From Dermacoccus nishinomiyaensis (GTDB lineage: Bacteria; Actinomycetota; Actinomycetes; Actinomycetales; Dermatophilaceae), in assembly GCF_900447535.1 (NCBI RefSeq), contig NZ_UFXX01000001.1, forward strand, positions 1,860,001 to 1,924,000: DNA of 64,000 bases, given 5' to 3'. The notes under the pieces were generated by a model. That model was not told where the DNA came from. It made no database searches and saw nothing but the letters and a program-made list of their open reading frames with translations. Each line of letters begins with the position of its first letter. Within the stretch, counting starts at the first letter, position 1. A program made the position numbers and the translations under genes. Shown piece after piece: positions 27,178 through 35,342 of the stretch.

Positions 27178-27560
27178 AAGACGGCGTCGAGACTGCCGCG
27201 ATGGCAGGGGATGGCGCTCGGATCCGGTCGTACCGACAGTGGGGAAGCTGACGCGGACGACGGACCGAGCGCCGTCCCACATCGTGGACAAAACTGAATG
27301 ATGAATATTTCTTCGAACATTTTTTCGAGGCTCGAAAGGATGTTCGTTTCGTGCTGCCCGGAACCATGCCGAAAGTGCCCGTCAGCCGCGTGATCACGGG
27401 AAGATCACGGGGTGTGAGAACGACATGCATGTGATTTTCGGGGTGCTTTGCGGCGACGTTCGGCTCGTGCATCCTCGACATGTCGCACCCCCGTGCGACA
27501 CGTGAGCACGAGCGCCCACTGCGAGTCGACTGGCGCTCTTCGACGACGGAGCGAACCGCC
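27178..27560. other. Long leader of the M23 peptidase gene
   Basis: No gene is seen in these 383 bases. Around 27295-27345 the sequence is AT-richer and may hold a promoter. A nested stem lies at 27464-27512: outer arms CTCGTGC/GCACGAG, inner arms TGTCGCAC (27481-27488) and GTGCGACA (27493-27500). This could control the downstream gene. Confidence 0.5.
27464..27512 (+). promoter_or_regulatory. Nested stem-loop in the M23 peptidase leader
   Basis: Inner 8-base arms around a CCCC loop are enclosed by 7-base outer arms. It lies about 50 bases upstream of the ATG, where an RNA structure could modulate translation. It matches no riboswitch family I know. Confidence 0.4.
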
Positions 27561-28673
27561 ATGACGAAGTACTTGCCCAAGCACCTTGCCACGCGCCACG
27601 GCCGCGTCGAGTCCGCGCGCGTCGGTGCTGCCGCAGCCCGCGGCTCCCGATCCGCCCTCGCGCTCGGCGTGGGCGCGACGCTGCCCGTCGCCGGAGCGGC
27701 TGTGATGGCTGCCCCGGCTTTCGCGGCGCAGGAGACGCCGGCGCCGGCGCCCGCTCCCACCATCTCGCCCGTGCTGACCTTCGACTCGCGCGGCGAGGCC
27801 GTCAAGACCCTGCAGGCTCGCCTCGCTCTCGTCGTCGACGGCTGGTACGGCCCGGTCACCACAGCGGCCGTCAAGGACTTCCAGCGCGCCAACGGCCTCG
27901 ACGTCGACGGCGTCGTCGGCCCCCGTACGTGGGCGGCGCTCGACGCGTCGTCCGCACAGCCGAGCGCCGGCGACGTCGTCCGACGCGGCGACTCGGGCCC
28001 GCTCGTGCGCGCCATCCAGTCGAAGCTCGGGGTGAACGTCGACGGCGTGTTCGGGTCGCTCACCGAGTCGGCGGTCGTGACGTTCCAGCGCTCGCACGGC
28101 CTCGTCGTCGACGGTGTCGTCGGGGCGAAGACGACGTATGCCCTCGCTCTCGCCACGGACCAGGCGACCGGTGGTGACACCGGTACCCCCGGCCAGGCGG
28201 GCGTCCCGCCGCTCGTCCACCCGGACGCGCCGTACGAGCTGCCGTTCCTCAACGGCTACCCGGCGCCCATCACGCAGGGTCCGTACGGGGCAGCGAGCCA
28301 TCACAAGTACTACGACAAGCACGCCGTCGACTTCGGGGTTCCGACGGGGACGCAGGTCGTCGCCTCCGCGTCGGGCGTCGTGTTCAAGACCGAGAACAAC
28401 GTCACCGGTGGCAACACCGTCCTCATCAAGGACGCCTCCGGTTTCTGCATGGAGTACGCGCACCTGTCGTCGATGAACGTCGTTGCGGGGCAGCGAGTCT
28501 CGCAGGGGCAGAAGATCGCGTTGTCGGGCAACACCGGCTTCTCGACGGGACCGCACCTGCACTGGGGCATCGTTGACTGCTCCTCCTACACGAGCATCAA
28601 GATCGCCGACTCGAAGGAGCTCGGCACCACCTACGTCCCGGGCACGGTCGGCGTCTCGCGCAACGGATCTTGA
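27561..28673 (+). CDS. Secreted M23 (LytM) metallopeptidase with two peptidoglycan-binding domains
   Basis: This 370-residue protein has a long Ala-rich signal peptide ending near APAFAAQE, two PG_binding_1 repeats (DSRGEAVKTLQARL and RRGDSGPLVRAIQSKLG starts), and a C-terminal M23 domain. Zinc ligands are visible in HAVDFGVPTGTQV and in GPHLHWGI (HxH). It is expected to cleave peptidoglycan cross-bridges. It sits in tandem with the NlpC/P60 hydrolase, with its own leader and the terminator at 28680. Confidence 0.93.
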   Translation: MTKYLPKHLATRHGRVESARVGAAAARGSRSALALGVGATLPVAGAAVMAAPAFAAQETPAPAPAPTISPVLTFDSRGEAVKTLQARLALVVDGWYGPVTTAAVKDFQRANGLDVDGVVGPRTWAALDASSAQPSAGDVVRRGDSGPLVRAIQSKLGVNVDGVFGSLTESAVVTFQRSHGLVVDGVVGAKTTYALALATDQATGGDTGTPGQAGVPPLVHPDAPYELPFLNGYPAPITQGPYGAASHHKYYDKHAVDFGVPTGTQVVASASGVVFKTENNVTGGNTVLIKDASGFCMEYAHLSSMNVVAGQRVSQGQKIALSGNTGFSTGPHLHWGIVDCSSYTSIKIADSKELGTTYVPGTVGVSRNGS

Positions 28674-28679
28674 CGGCGA

Positions 28680-28708
28680 CACCCCACCCGGCCTGCCCGG
28701 GTGGGGTG
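28680..28708 (+). terminator. Hairpin terminator after the M23 gene
   Basis: A 12-base perfect stem (28680-28691 with 28697-28708) and a 5-base loop lie 6 bases past the stop codon. Confidence 0.85.
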
Positions 28709-29458
28709 CTTCACGTGCACTGCCGTGGCGGCGCGGCGTGGGATGCCGCGCAGGCTGGGTGTCGACCGCGCGGACTGTCGACGGGTGGCAGGCGCTCACG
28801 CGCCGTGCGTGTGAACCTGTGAAAACAGTTTCGATCCAGCGCTGAGGTGTGTCGTGACGCCCGGAAGCCGGGGTGGTCTTGATTGAGTGGATGGCACCCC
28901 GGCGCATCAGCCCCCCACTGGTTCGCCATGCTTCAGGGGGCGGAACTCGACCGCATGTGAGAGTTCCACCCTCGGAAGATGATCACGGCGAACGTTCGTG
29001 CGTCGGGGTGTCCTCGCTCGCTGCAGCGAGGTGCTCGTGGGTCTGATGTGGCGTGGTGGTCCGCGCGTCGCGCAGGACGATGGGCGCCAAGCGGGCCGTG
29101 AACGCAACGTGGCCGGCTGGTGGGGGGTGGGGGAGCTTTCGAGGCTTTCGGGGCTGTGGACGACAACCCAGGTTGTCGACGACCGGGAGCAATCTTCGTC
29201 CACAGGGTGTGGATCGGCGAATCACCGCAGTGGCGCGGTTCCCACGGCGGGCGGGCGAATCATCCACAGGTTTGTCCCGCGTCTGTGCACAACCGCCACC
29301 GGCGTTTCCAACACCTTGTCCACAGCACCGTCCACAGACGGGTTCGTGAACGGACGGGGCGTCTGCCTACTGTTGTCGGTGGTGAGTGCAAGGGTGGGTC
29401 GTGACGGATCGTGCGGCGTCGGCCGGGCGGGTGGCACCCGATTCGAGGAGTTGTGAGC
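28709..29458. other. Large intergenic region upstream of dnaB
   Basis: No convincing gene is seen in these 750 bases. An imperfect dyad with GGCGGAACTC and GAGTTCCACC lies at 28939-28970. The 29155-29336 part carries seven DnaA-box-like 9-mers, listed separately. The dnaB promoter must lie near its end. Confidence 0.6.
29155..29336. promoter_or_regulatory. Cluster of seven DnaA-box-like sequences before dnaB
   Basis: Taking TTGTCCACA as the actinobacterial DnaA box, a perfect copy lies at 29316-29324. Copies with one or two changes lie at 29155-29163 (minus), 29196-29204, 29208-29216 (minus), 29260-29268, 29284-29292 (minus, TTGTGCACA) and 29328-29336. Seven in 182 bases is far above chance. 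Without dnaA or dnaN nearby it is not the usual oriC, and DnaA control of dnaB is the simplest idea. Confidence 0.6.
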
Positions 29459-30850
29459 GTGGCTGAGCTGGAGCCGTACGAGGCGCCGCCGGAGTTCGAC
29501 GGGGCGGGTTCGTCGTCGATGCCGCCGGGCAAGCTGCCGCCGCAGGATCTGCAGGCGGAGCAGAGCGTCATCGGCGGCATGATGCTGAGCAAGGACGCGA
29601 TCGCCGACGTCATCGCCGAGGTCAAGGGCATCGATTTCTACCGCCCGGCGCACGAGACGATCTTCGACGCGATCACCGACCTGTACGGCCGAGGTGAGCC
29701 GGCGGACGCCATCACCGTCGCCGACGAGCTGACGAAGCGCGGCGAACTCGCGCGCATCGGCGGGCAGGCGTACCTGCACCAGATCATCGCGTCGGTGCCG
29801 ACGGCCGCGAACGCCGGGTACTACGCGCAGATCGTCGCCGAACGGGCCGTGCTGCGCCGGCTCGTCGACGCCGGCACCCGCATCGTGCAGATGGGCTACG
29901 GCGACGAGGGCGGCGACGTCGAGGACATCGTCAACGCCGCGCAGGCCGAGGTGTACGCCGTCGCCGACAAGCGTGGCGGCGAGGACTACGTGCGGCTCGG
30001 CGACGTCATCGAGGCGACGGCCGACGAGATCGAGCAGGCCTCCGGCACCGACGGGCAGATGGTCGGCGTACCGACGGGTTTCTCCGAGCTCGACGGGCTG
30101 ACGAACGGTCTGCACCCCGGGCAGATGATCGTCATCGCGGCACGACCGGCCATGGGAAAGTCGACGCTCGGCATGGACATCATTCGCAGCGCCGCGATTC
30201 ATCACAACATGACGGCCGCGTTCTTCTCGCTCGAGATGGGGCGCACGGAGATCACGATGCGCCTGCTGTCGGCCGAGGCCGGAATTCAGTTGCAGCACAT
30301 GCGAAAAGGCCAGATGCGTGACGAGGACTGGACGCGTCTGGCGACGACGATGGGCCGCGTCTCGGACGCGCCGTTGTTCATCGACGACTCACCGAACATG
30401 TCGCTCATGGAGATCCGCGCGAAGGCGCGCCGGCTCAAGCAGCGCCACGACCTGAAGATCATCGCGATCGACTACCTGCAGCTCATGAGCTCGGGCAAGC
30501 GCGTCGAATCACGTCAGCAGGAGGTGTCGGAGTTCTCGCGTGCGCTCAAGCTGCTCGCGAAGGAGCTCGAGGTACCCGTCATCGCGATCTCGCAGCTGAA
30601 CCGTGGCCCCGAGCAGCGCACCGACAAGCGCCCGCAGATGGCGGACCTGCGTGAATCGGGTTCGATCGAGCAGGACGCCGACATGGTGATCCTGCTGCAC
30701 CGTGACGACTACTTCAACAAGGAGTCGGAGAAGGCCGGCGAGGCCGAGATCATCGTCGCCAAGCACCGTGCGGGCCCGACGGCCGACATCACGGTCGCGT
30801 TCCAGGGTCACTACTCACGGTTCAAGGACATGGGCGGTCAGAACTTCTGA
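29459..30850 (+). CDS. dnaB: Replicative DNA helicase DnaB
   Basis: This 463-residue helicase has the N-terminal domain (LPPQDLQAEQSVIGGMMLSKDAI to EVYAVAD) and the RecA-like C-terminal domain with Walker A ARPAMGKSTLGMD, the IIAIDYLQLM Walker B strand, AISQLNRGPEQR and QDADMVILLHRDDY. It has no intein, unlike many mycobacterial copies. GTG 29459 is used, as GAGGAG lies 8 bases upstream; GTG 29453 is too close. It unwinds DNA ahead of the replisome. The 3' end overlaps the tail of the convergent resolvase remnant by 36 bases. Confidence 0.97.
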   Translation: MAELEPYEAPPEFDGAGSSSMPPGKLPPQDLQAEQSVIGGMMLSKDAIADVIAEVKGIDFYRPAHETIFDAITDLYGRGEPADAITVADELTKRGELARIGGQAYLHQIIASVPTAANAGYYAQIVAERAVLRRLVDAGTRIVQMGYGDEGGDVEDIVNAAQAEVYAVADKRGGEDYVRLGDVIEATADEIEQASGTDGQMVGVPTGFSELDGLTNGLHPGQMIVIAARPAMGKSTLGMDIIRSAAIHHNMTAAFFSLEMGRTEITMRLLSAEAGIQLQHMRKGQMRDEDWTRLATTMGRVSDAPLFIDDSPNMSLMEIRAKARRLKQRHDLKIIAIDYLQLMSSGKRVESRQQEVSEFSRALKLLAKELEVPVIAISQLNRGPEQRTDKRPQMADLRESGSIEQDADMVILLHRDDYFNKESEKAGEAEIIVAKHRAGPTADITVAFQGHYSRFKDMGGQNF

Positions 30851-31477
30851 GCCGTTGCCAGCGATGACGTCATAGATAAGGCGGCGTGAGACCCCAAGGT
30901 CGATCGCGAGCTTGGCCTTGTTCGCGCCGGCGGCTGCTGCCTGACGCACGTGCGCAACCTGTTCGTCGGTGAGGCGGCGGGCGCGGCCCTTGTACACGCC
31001 GCGTACTTTTGCCAGGTCGATGCCTTCACGTTGGCGTTCGCGGATGAGGGAACGCTCGAGTTCGGCGACGGCGCCGATGAGTTGGCGCTGGAACGTCGCG
31101 AACGGGTCGGCCGTGGCGTCGGGTGAGAAGGTGAGGCGTTCCTTGACGAACTCGACGCTCACCTTGCGCGCGGTGAGGTCGGAGACGATCTGCTCGAGGT
31201 CGACCAGCGATCGCGCGAGCCGATCCATCGACGCGACGCGCAACGTGTCACCGCGACGCACGTAGCGCAGCGCATCCGACAAGCCAGCGCGATCGGCTCG
31301 GCTCTTGCCCGATTGATGGTCAGTGAACAGCTCATCGACGCCCCCAAGCGCTTCGAGCTGCCTAGCGAGATTCTGTGACGTCGACGAGACGCGTGAAGCG
31401 CCCTGGGTTTGGTTCCGACTCATCTGAAGGAGAATCGGACCATGCCCAAGAAGTACGACCAGCAGTTGCGTGAGCAC
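30815..31477 (-). pseudogene. Serine resolvase/invertase-like gene, interrupted at its 5' end by an IS3 element
   Basis: The frame encodes a resolvase body: RVSSTSQNLARQLEALGG with the catalytic Ser, LRVASMDRLARSLVDL, and a C-terminal HTH (RRLTDEQVAHVRQAAAAG to SRRLIYDVIA). The usual first beta-strand (LIGYA) is missing: codons before ARVS come from the left end of the IS3 element (junction 31392/31393). The 3' end runs on into antisense dnaB sequence, so the native stop is also unclear. It probably belonged to the mobile element that founded the island. A chimeric protein could still be made, but activity is unlikely. Confidence 0.75.
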
Positions 31478-31765
31478 GCCGTCAGGATGGTGCTCGACAA
31501 GCGCTCCGCCGAAGCATGCTCACAGCGCGTCGCGATGGACGCCGTCGGAGCCTCGCCCGGCATCGCGCCGGCGACCATCCGTAACTGGATGCCCCGTGCT
31601 GGCGAACAACCAGCCATGGTGGGCGCGGCAGCGCCACGTGAGTCCCTGGAGGAAGAGAACCGGCGCCTTCGCCGCGAACTTGCAGAGACACGGCGCGCGA
31701 ACGAGATCTTGAAGAAAGCATCGGCTTTTTTCGCAGCGGAACTCGACCGCCCCACGACGAAATGA
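31442..31765 (+). CDS. IS3-family transposase OrfA
   Basis: This 107-residue protein has the N-terminal HTH of Tnp_1 (MPKKYDQQLREHAVRMVLDK, with GIAPATIRNWMPRAGE as the recognition helix region) and a Leu-rich coiled coil (ESLEEENRRLRRELAETRRANEILKKAS). CTTTTTTC near the 3' end is a probable minus-one frameshift site that would fuse OrfA to OrfB. Its TGA overlaps the ATG of orfB. Confidence 0.92.
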   Translation: MPKKYDQQLREHAVRMVLDKRSAEACSQRVAMDAVGASPGIAPATIRNWMPRAGEQPAMVGAAAPRESLEEENRRLRRELAETRRANEILKKASAFFAAELDRPTTK

Positions 31766-32676
31766 TCCGGTTCATCGACGAACACAAGGGTCAGTTCGGG
31801 GTCGAGTCCATCTGTCGCGTGCTGGGCGCGACGGAGTGTGGGTTCATCACGTCGCGCGGCTACCGGGCAGCGAAAGCCCGCCCGCGCTGCGCGCGAGCGA
31901 TCCGTGACGAGGTCCTCATCGACGAGATCCGGCGCGTCCACCAGCAGAATTACGACGTGTACGGCCAGCGCAAGATGTGGCACGCGATGCGCCGCCAGGG
32001 CTGGATGATCGGACGCGATCAGACCGCCCGGCTCATGAAAGTCGCTGGGCTGCACGGTGTTCGGCGCGGGCGTCACCCGTTCACGACCGTCGCGTCGAAG
32101 CTGCCCGATCACCGCCCGGACCTGGTCGAGCGTGACTTCCACGCGATGGCGCCGAACGAGCTGTGGGTTGCGGACATCACGTACGTGCGCACCGTCGGTG
32201 GGTTCGCGTACACGGCGTTCATCACCGATGCGTGCACGCGCAAGATCGTGGGCTGGTCGGTCGCGTCATCGCTGACGACGCAGGCATTGCCGCTGATCGC
32301 GTTGCAGCAGGCGATCACCACGACCCCGGCGGCGCGTCAGAGCGGACGGCTCGTGCACCACAGCGACCGCGGAGTCCAGTACGTTTCGCTGGCGTACACC
32401 GACACGTTGGCCGAGCACGGCGTTGCGCCTTCCGTTGGGACAGTAGGCGATTCGTACGATAACGCCTTGGCTGAGACGGTCAACGGCTTGTACAAGGCCG
32501 AGCTGATCTACTCACGCACGACGTGGCCGTCGACATCGGCGGTCGAATTGGCGACGCTGGAGTGGGTCAGCTGGTGGAACCACCAGCGCCTGCACGAAGC
32601 CCTCGACTACCGCACCCCAGTCGAGGTCGAAGCGGCTTACGATCAATCCCACACGAGCACCCTCGTCACCACATAA
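31762..32676 (+). CDS. IS3-family transposase OrfB (DDE catalytic subunit)
   Basis: A 304-residue rve-type integrase. The N-terminal HTH_21 region includes YDVYGQRKMWHAMRRQG. The catalytic acids are visible in WVADITYVRT (D), LVHHSDRGVQY (D) and ETVNGLYKAELI (E), with 35-residue-type spacing in the last pair. It is in the minus-one frame relative to orfA and is probably made as OrfAB. All catalytic residues are present, so the element may be active. Confidence 0.93.
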   Translation: MIRFIDEHKGQFGVESICRVLGATECGFITSRGYRAAKARPRCARAIRDEVLIDEIRRVHQQNYDVYGQRKMWHAMRRQGWMIGRDQTARLMKVAGLHGVRRGRHPFTTVASKLPDHRPDLVERDFHAMAPNELWVADITYVRTVGGFAYTAFITDACTRKIVGWSVASSLTTQALPLIALQQAITTTPAARQSGRLVHHSDRGVQYVSLAYTDTLAEHGVAPSVGTVGDSYDNALAETVNGLYKAELIYSRTTWPSTSAVELATLEWVSWWNHQRLHEALDYRTPVEVEAAYDQSHTSTLVTT

Positions 32677-32705
32677 GCGCGGAACGAAACCCAGGGCGCT
32701 TCACA

Positions 32706-32761
32706 TGGTTCTGCACGTAGTTCTGCTACACGATTCGGTAGCTCAACTACGTGCAGAACCA
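32706..32761. repeat. Inverted repeat between the two insertion sequences
   Basis: Arms of 17 bases (32706-32722 and 32745-32761, TGGTTCTGCACGTAGTT type) enclose a 22-base loop. It fills most of the 78 bases between the IS3 right end and the IS30 left end. Part of it, TTCTGCTACA, recurs as TGTAGCAGAA at 32775 and 35837. It may be an end of a lost third element. Confidence 0.65.
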
Positions 32762-32840
32762 CGCCTGGCCGAGATGTAGCAGAAACGAAGGCGAGTTCAA
32801 CCGGTCAACGCACCACCACCGATAGGGGATCGTGGGTGTC

Positions 32841-34020
32841 ATGGCCGGGTTGTCGAACGAGCAGCAGGAGAACGTCTGGGCGTTGTGGGCGAAGGGTGAG
32901 TCGATCAGGCTCATCGCCCGCACGATCGGCGTCAGCCAAACCCCAGTCCGGACGCTGCTGCGCCGCCATGGCGGAGTGAAACCGCCGCCGCGCGCCCGGA
33001 ACCGGCGGCACCTGTCGCTGAGTGAACGTGAAGAGATCTCCCGCGGCCTCGCCGCCGGCTTATCGTGCCGTGTCATCGCCGCTCGGCTGGGGCGCCATCA
33101 CACGAGCATCAGCCGCGAAGTCGCCCGCCACGGCGGCCCCGGCACCTATCGCGCGGCCAGCGCTGACGCGGGCGCGTGGCGCAACGCGCGCCGCCCGAAA
33201 CCCTCACGCCTCCACCGCGACCCGGCGCTGTCGAGCCTAGTCGCGGCGAAGCTGGAACGAGGGTGGTCACCCACCCAGATCGCCCACTGGCTACGGCGCG
33301 AACAGCAGGATTCGTTGTCGCACGAGTCGATCTACCACGCCCTGTACACCGGCCAGATCCGTGCGCCACGACAGGGAAGCCTCCTGCGATCAGGGCGATC
33401 CCTACGCCATGCGCGCGTCGCTAAACCCCGACAACGCCGCGGCGTGTTGCGGAACATGACCTCCATCCACGATCGACCCACCAGCGTCGAAGACCGGGCC
33501 GAAGTCGGCCATTGGGAAGGTGACCTCATCATGGGCCAGCGCCCATCAGCCGTGGCCACCCTCGTCGAACGCTCCACCCGCCTGGTGCGCGTCGTCGCCC
33601 TGCCAAACGGGTACAAGGCTGACGCCGTCAGGGACGCTCTCATCGAGAATCTCGCCGACATGCCGCCGCAGTTTCGTCGGTCGTTGACGTGGGATCGCGG
33701 CAGGGAAATGGCCTTCCACGACCAGGTGACGCACGCCCTGGGCATGCAAGTGTTCTTCTGTGACGCCCGTTCGCCATGGCAGCGCGGCACGAACGAAACT
33801 CCCCCGCGCGCTTCGCTCCAAGCAGGAGGTGCCCCCAGCGAACCGCCTGCTGCGTCAGTACCTCGCGAAGAACGCCGACCTACGCTCCTTCACCCAGACC
33901 GACCTCGACACCATCGCGACGCGCATCAACGAACGGCCCCGCAAAGTCCTCGACTGGGCCTCATCCCACGACGCCTTCACCGATAGCCTGAACACCATCA
34001 ATGGTGCGTTGACCGGTTGA
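32841..34020 (+). pseudogene. IS30-family transposase, frameshifted by a short repeat insertion
   Basis: The first frame encodes the HTH (GESIRLIARTIGVSQTPVRTLLRRHGG; LSEREEISRGLAAG) and most of the DDE domain: VGHWEGDLIMG (D), SLTWDRGREMA (D) and SPWQRGTNE (E). After GTNE, about 38 bases beginning CTCCCCCGCGCGCTTCGCTC break the frame at 33799-33836. The remaining family residues (NRLLRQYLAKNADL to NERPRKVLDW) continue in another frame to 34020. The protein made from the first frame has a nonsense tail, so it should be inactive. Confidence 0.88.
33799..33836. repeat. Short GC-rich repeat inserted in the IS30 transposase
   Basis: About 38 bases of the form CTCCCCC...GCTTCGCTCCAAGC...GGAGGTGCCCCCA are inserted between codons for GTNE and NRLLRQY. 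The pattern resembles a small dispersed intergenic repeat common in Streptomyces genomes. The boundaries are uncertain by one to three bases. Confidence 0.6.
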
Positions 34021-34034
34021 ATCCGCCTTCGTTT

Positions 34035-34352
34035 GACCTACGCGATCTTCGCTCACATCCAGACTCGTTCACGTGGTAGGCATTTACCGGGAGATGCATG
34101 CCCACGCGACGCGGCCGATATCTGGCGCGCCCGCTAGGGCTATTCCTCCTCTGGTCCGTCATGCCAGCCTCGTGGACGATGGTGGCGCTGCCCATTTCCG
34201 GTGCTCGGTTGCGATGCTCCTGTTCTCAGGAGTGTTCAGCGTGTGCTCTGAGTCAGGTGATCCGCCCAGGCATGACGAAGCGCCCCTCTCTGTGCTGCGA
34301 GGGGCGCTTCGTGCGGAACTTCAGTTGTAGACGCAATTCACATGAGATTCCA
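34035..34352. other. Non-coding stretch after the IS30 element
   Basis: I see no supportable gene in these 318 bases; base composition is more mixed than in the core chromosome. A terminator-like hairpin at 34275-34312 is the only clear structure. Confidence 0.5.
34275..34312. terminator. Hairpin terminator in the island
   Basis: Arms ACGAAGCGCCCCTC (34275-34288) and GAGGGGCGCTTCGT (34299-34312) pair perfectly with a 10-base loop. No intact gene now precedes it on the plus strand; on the minus strand it follows the decayed secreted-protein gene ending at 34353. Confidence 0.75.
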
Positions 34353-35175
34353 TCACAACGCCGGTTGCTCGGGATAGATCCTCTCACTGCCATCCGGGGA
34401 GATGAACCCTTGGATCTGAACGAAAGCCGTGTCTCTCCACTGATCCGCCCAGGACTTCCACTTGTCGGTCAGAAGGGCCACGGTAATCAAATTTCTCGTA
34501 TCCGCAGCGTCCGTTAGATGTCCTAAAACCTCGGCCTCGCCGAACTCCGATAAGCTCTTGGCCAGCTGAGCAGAAAAGTCGGCATGCGGTCGCTCTCCGA
34601 CAGGGCGTGTCCTTATTTCTGTTCTCCTCTCCCTCCACGCCTCGACCCGTATTGAAGAACCGGTCCAAACGCCCTGCACCTCAATAGATTCATCTGAAAA
34701 AGTAGGGACGTCGGATCCAGGTTCGAGCGAGACGTAGCCGCGTGCTCGCCAGCTTTCACCCATGGTTCGGGCGGGTGGGCCAGCGTTGAGAGTCGTACCC
34801 TCTGGGTCGCTGTAGGTGCAACCGACGGCAACCACAGGTGTGCCCGGGGGGAGTGAAGAATAGAGGCTCACGAGAGGATCACCTGTAGAAAGCAATGAGC
34901 GTGTATCATCCGGTGCTATTGGGGGAGCAGAGGTGTCCACTGTAGAGTTTCTTGATGACATCCTTGGTGTAGAAATCATAATTCCATTAGTTTTGGCATT
35001 TGGTATTGCTGGTGAACCATGTGGCCACGACATAGTGATCACCAGGAATTGACATGATTACGTCAGATGGCTCTGAGGAAATTTTTGGTGCAGTATCCGC
35101 TAGGGCGGATGGCGATCCTGCTGCACCGAGGAGGGTGGCGGAAATGAGTGCAATTGTTGCGAAAGGTTTCTTCAT
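34353..35175 (-). pseudogene. Decayed secreted protein gene, AT-richer than its surroundings
   Basis: The 5' part encodes a clear signal peptide (MKKPFATIALISATLLGAAG, cleavage near SALAD) and runs 62 residues to a TAA at 34987. The same frame would continue WNYDFYTKDVIKKLY before another stop. The 3' part is open in another frame (from 35042 to 34353) and reads naturally from about TRSLLSTGDPLVSLYSS onward to QIQGFISPDGSERIYPEQ. So one gene was broken by a nonsense change and a frameshift. GC content is visibly lower than in flanking genes, suggesting transfer. I do not recognise the family. Confidence 0.6.
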
Positions 35176-35342
35176 GCCTAACGCTACCGCGCACTAGGCG
35201 TACGAGGGAGGGTTTGTCGAGAAAAGTTGCACAGATGTGCTTCGCGGGCCGGCGGAGCTGCCCCCGACCTCATCCACGACGGGAGTCGGCCATCGGTAGC
35301 CTCGCGCATGGCCTAAGCGACCGGCAGTCAGCCTCGTCGTGG

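Larger units (their letters stand above)
31393..32704 (+). mobile_element. IS3-family insertion sequence, apparently intact
   Basis: Imperfect 25-base terminal inverted repeats bound the element: left GTGAAGCGCCCTGGGTTTGG..., right ...AAACCCAGGGCGCTTCAC, with one mismatch. Inside are orfA and orfB in the IS3 arrangement, with a CTTTTTTC slip site at 31725-31732. No target-site duplication is present: flanks are CGC on the left and ATG on the right, so one side was probably changed by deletion after insertion. Confidence 0.9.
32783..34034 (+). mobile_element. IS30-family insertion sequence, transposase frameshifted
   Basis: Inverted repeats of 33 bases (32783-32815 and 34002-34034) match at all but two positions. 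They enclose a single IS30-type transposase gene. No target duplication can be seen. The element is 1252 bases and carries a roughly 38-base insertion inside its gene. Confidence 0.88.

Noticed and set aside
25378-27291. A 637-codon minus-strand frame spanning the MATE gene start and the NlpC/P60 gene
   Set aside because: It is compositionally an Arg/Gly-rich shadow and conflicts with two genes that have full motif sets.
25767-27560. ydaO (cyclic-di-AMP) riboswitch before the wall hydrolases
   Set aside because: Neither leader shows the conserved blocks of that riboswitch; a weak GCCGAAAGTGCCCGTCAGC resemblance near 27370 is insufficient.
29155-29336. Chromosomal origin oriC
   Set aside because: DnaA-box-like sites are dense, but dnaA and dnaN, which normally flank oriC in Actinobacteria, are not present and no AT-rich unwinding region is seen. 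I list it as a regulatory cluster only.
29459-30850. Intein in dnaB
   Set aside because: The protein is 463 residues and the Walker A region is uninterrupted.
32783-34034. Target-site duplications for the IS30-family element
   Set aside because: Flanking bases (AG left, GA right) do not match, so no duplication can be claimed.
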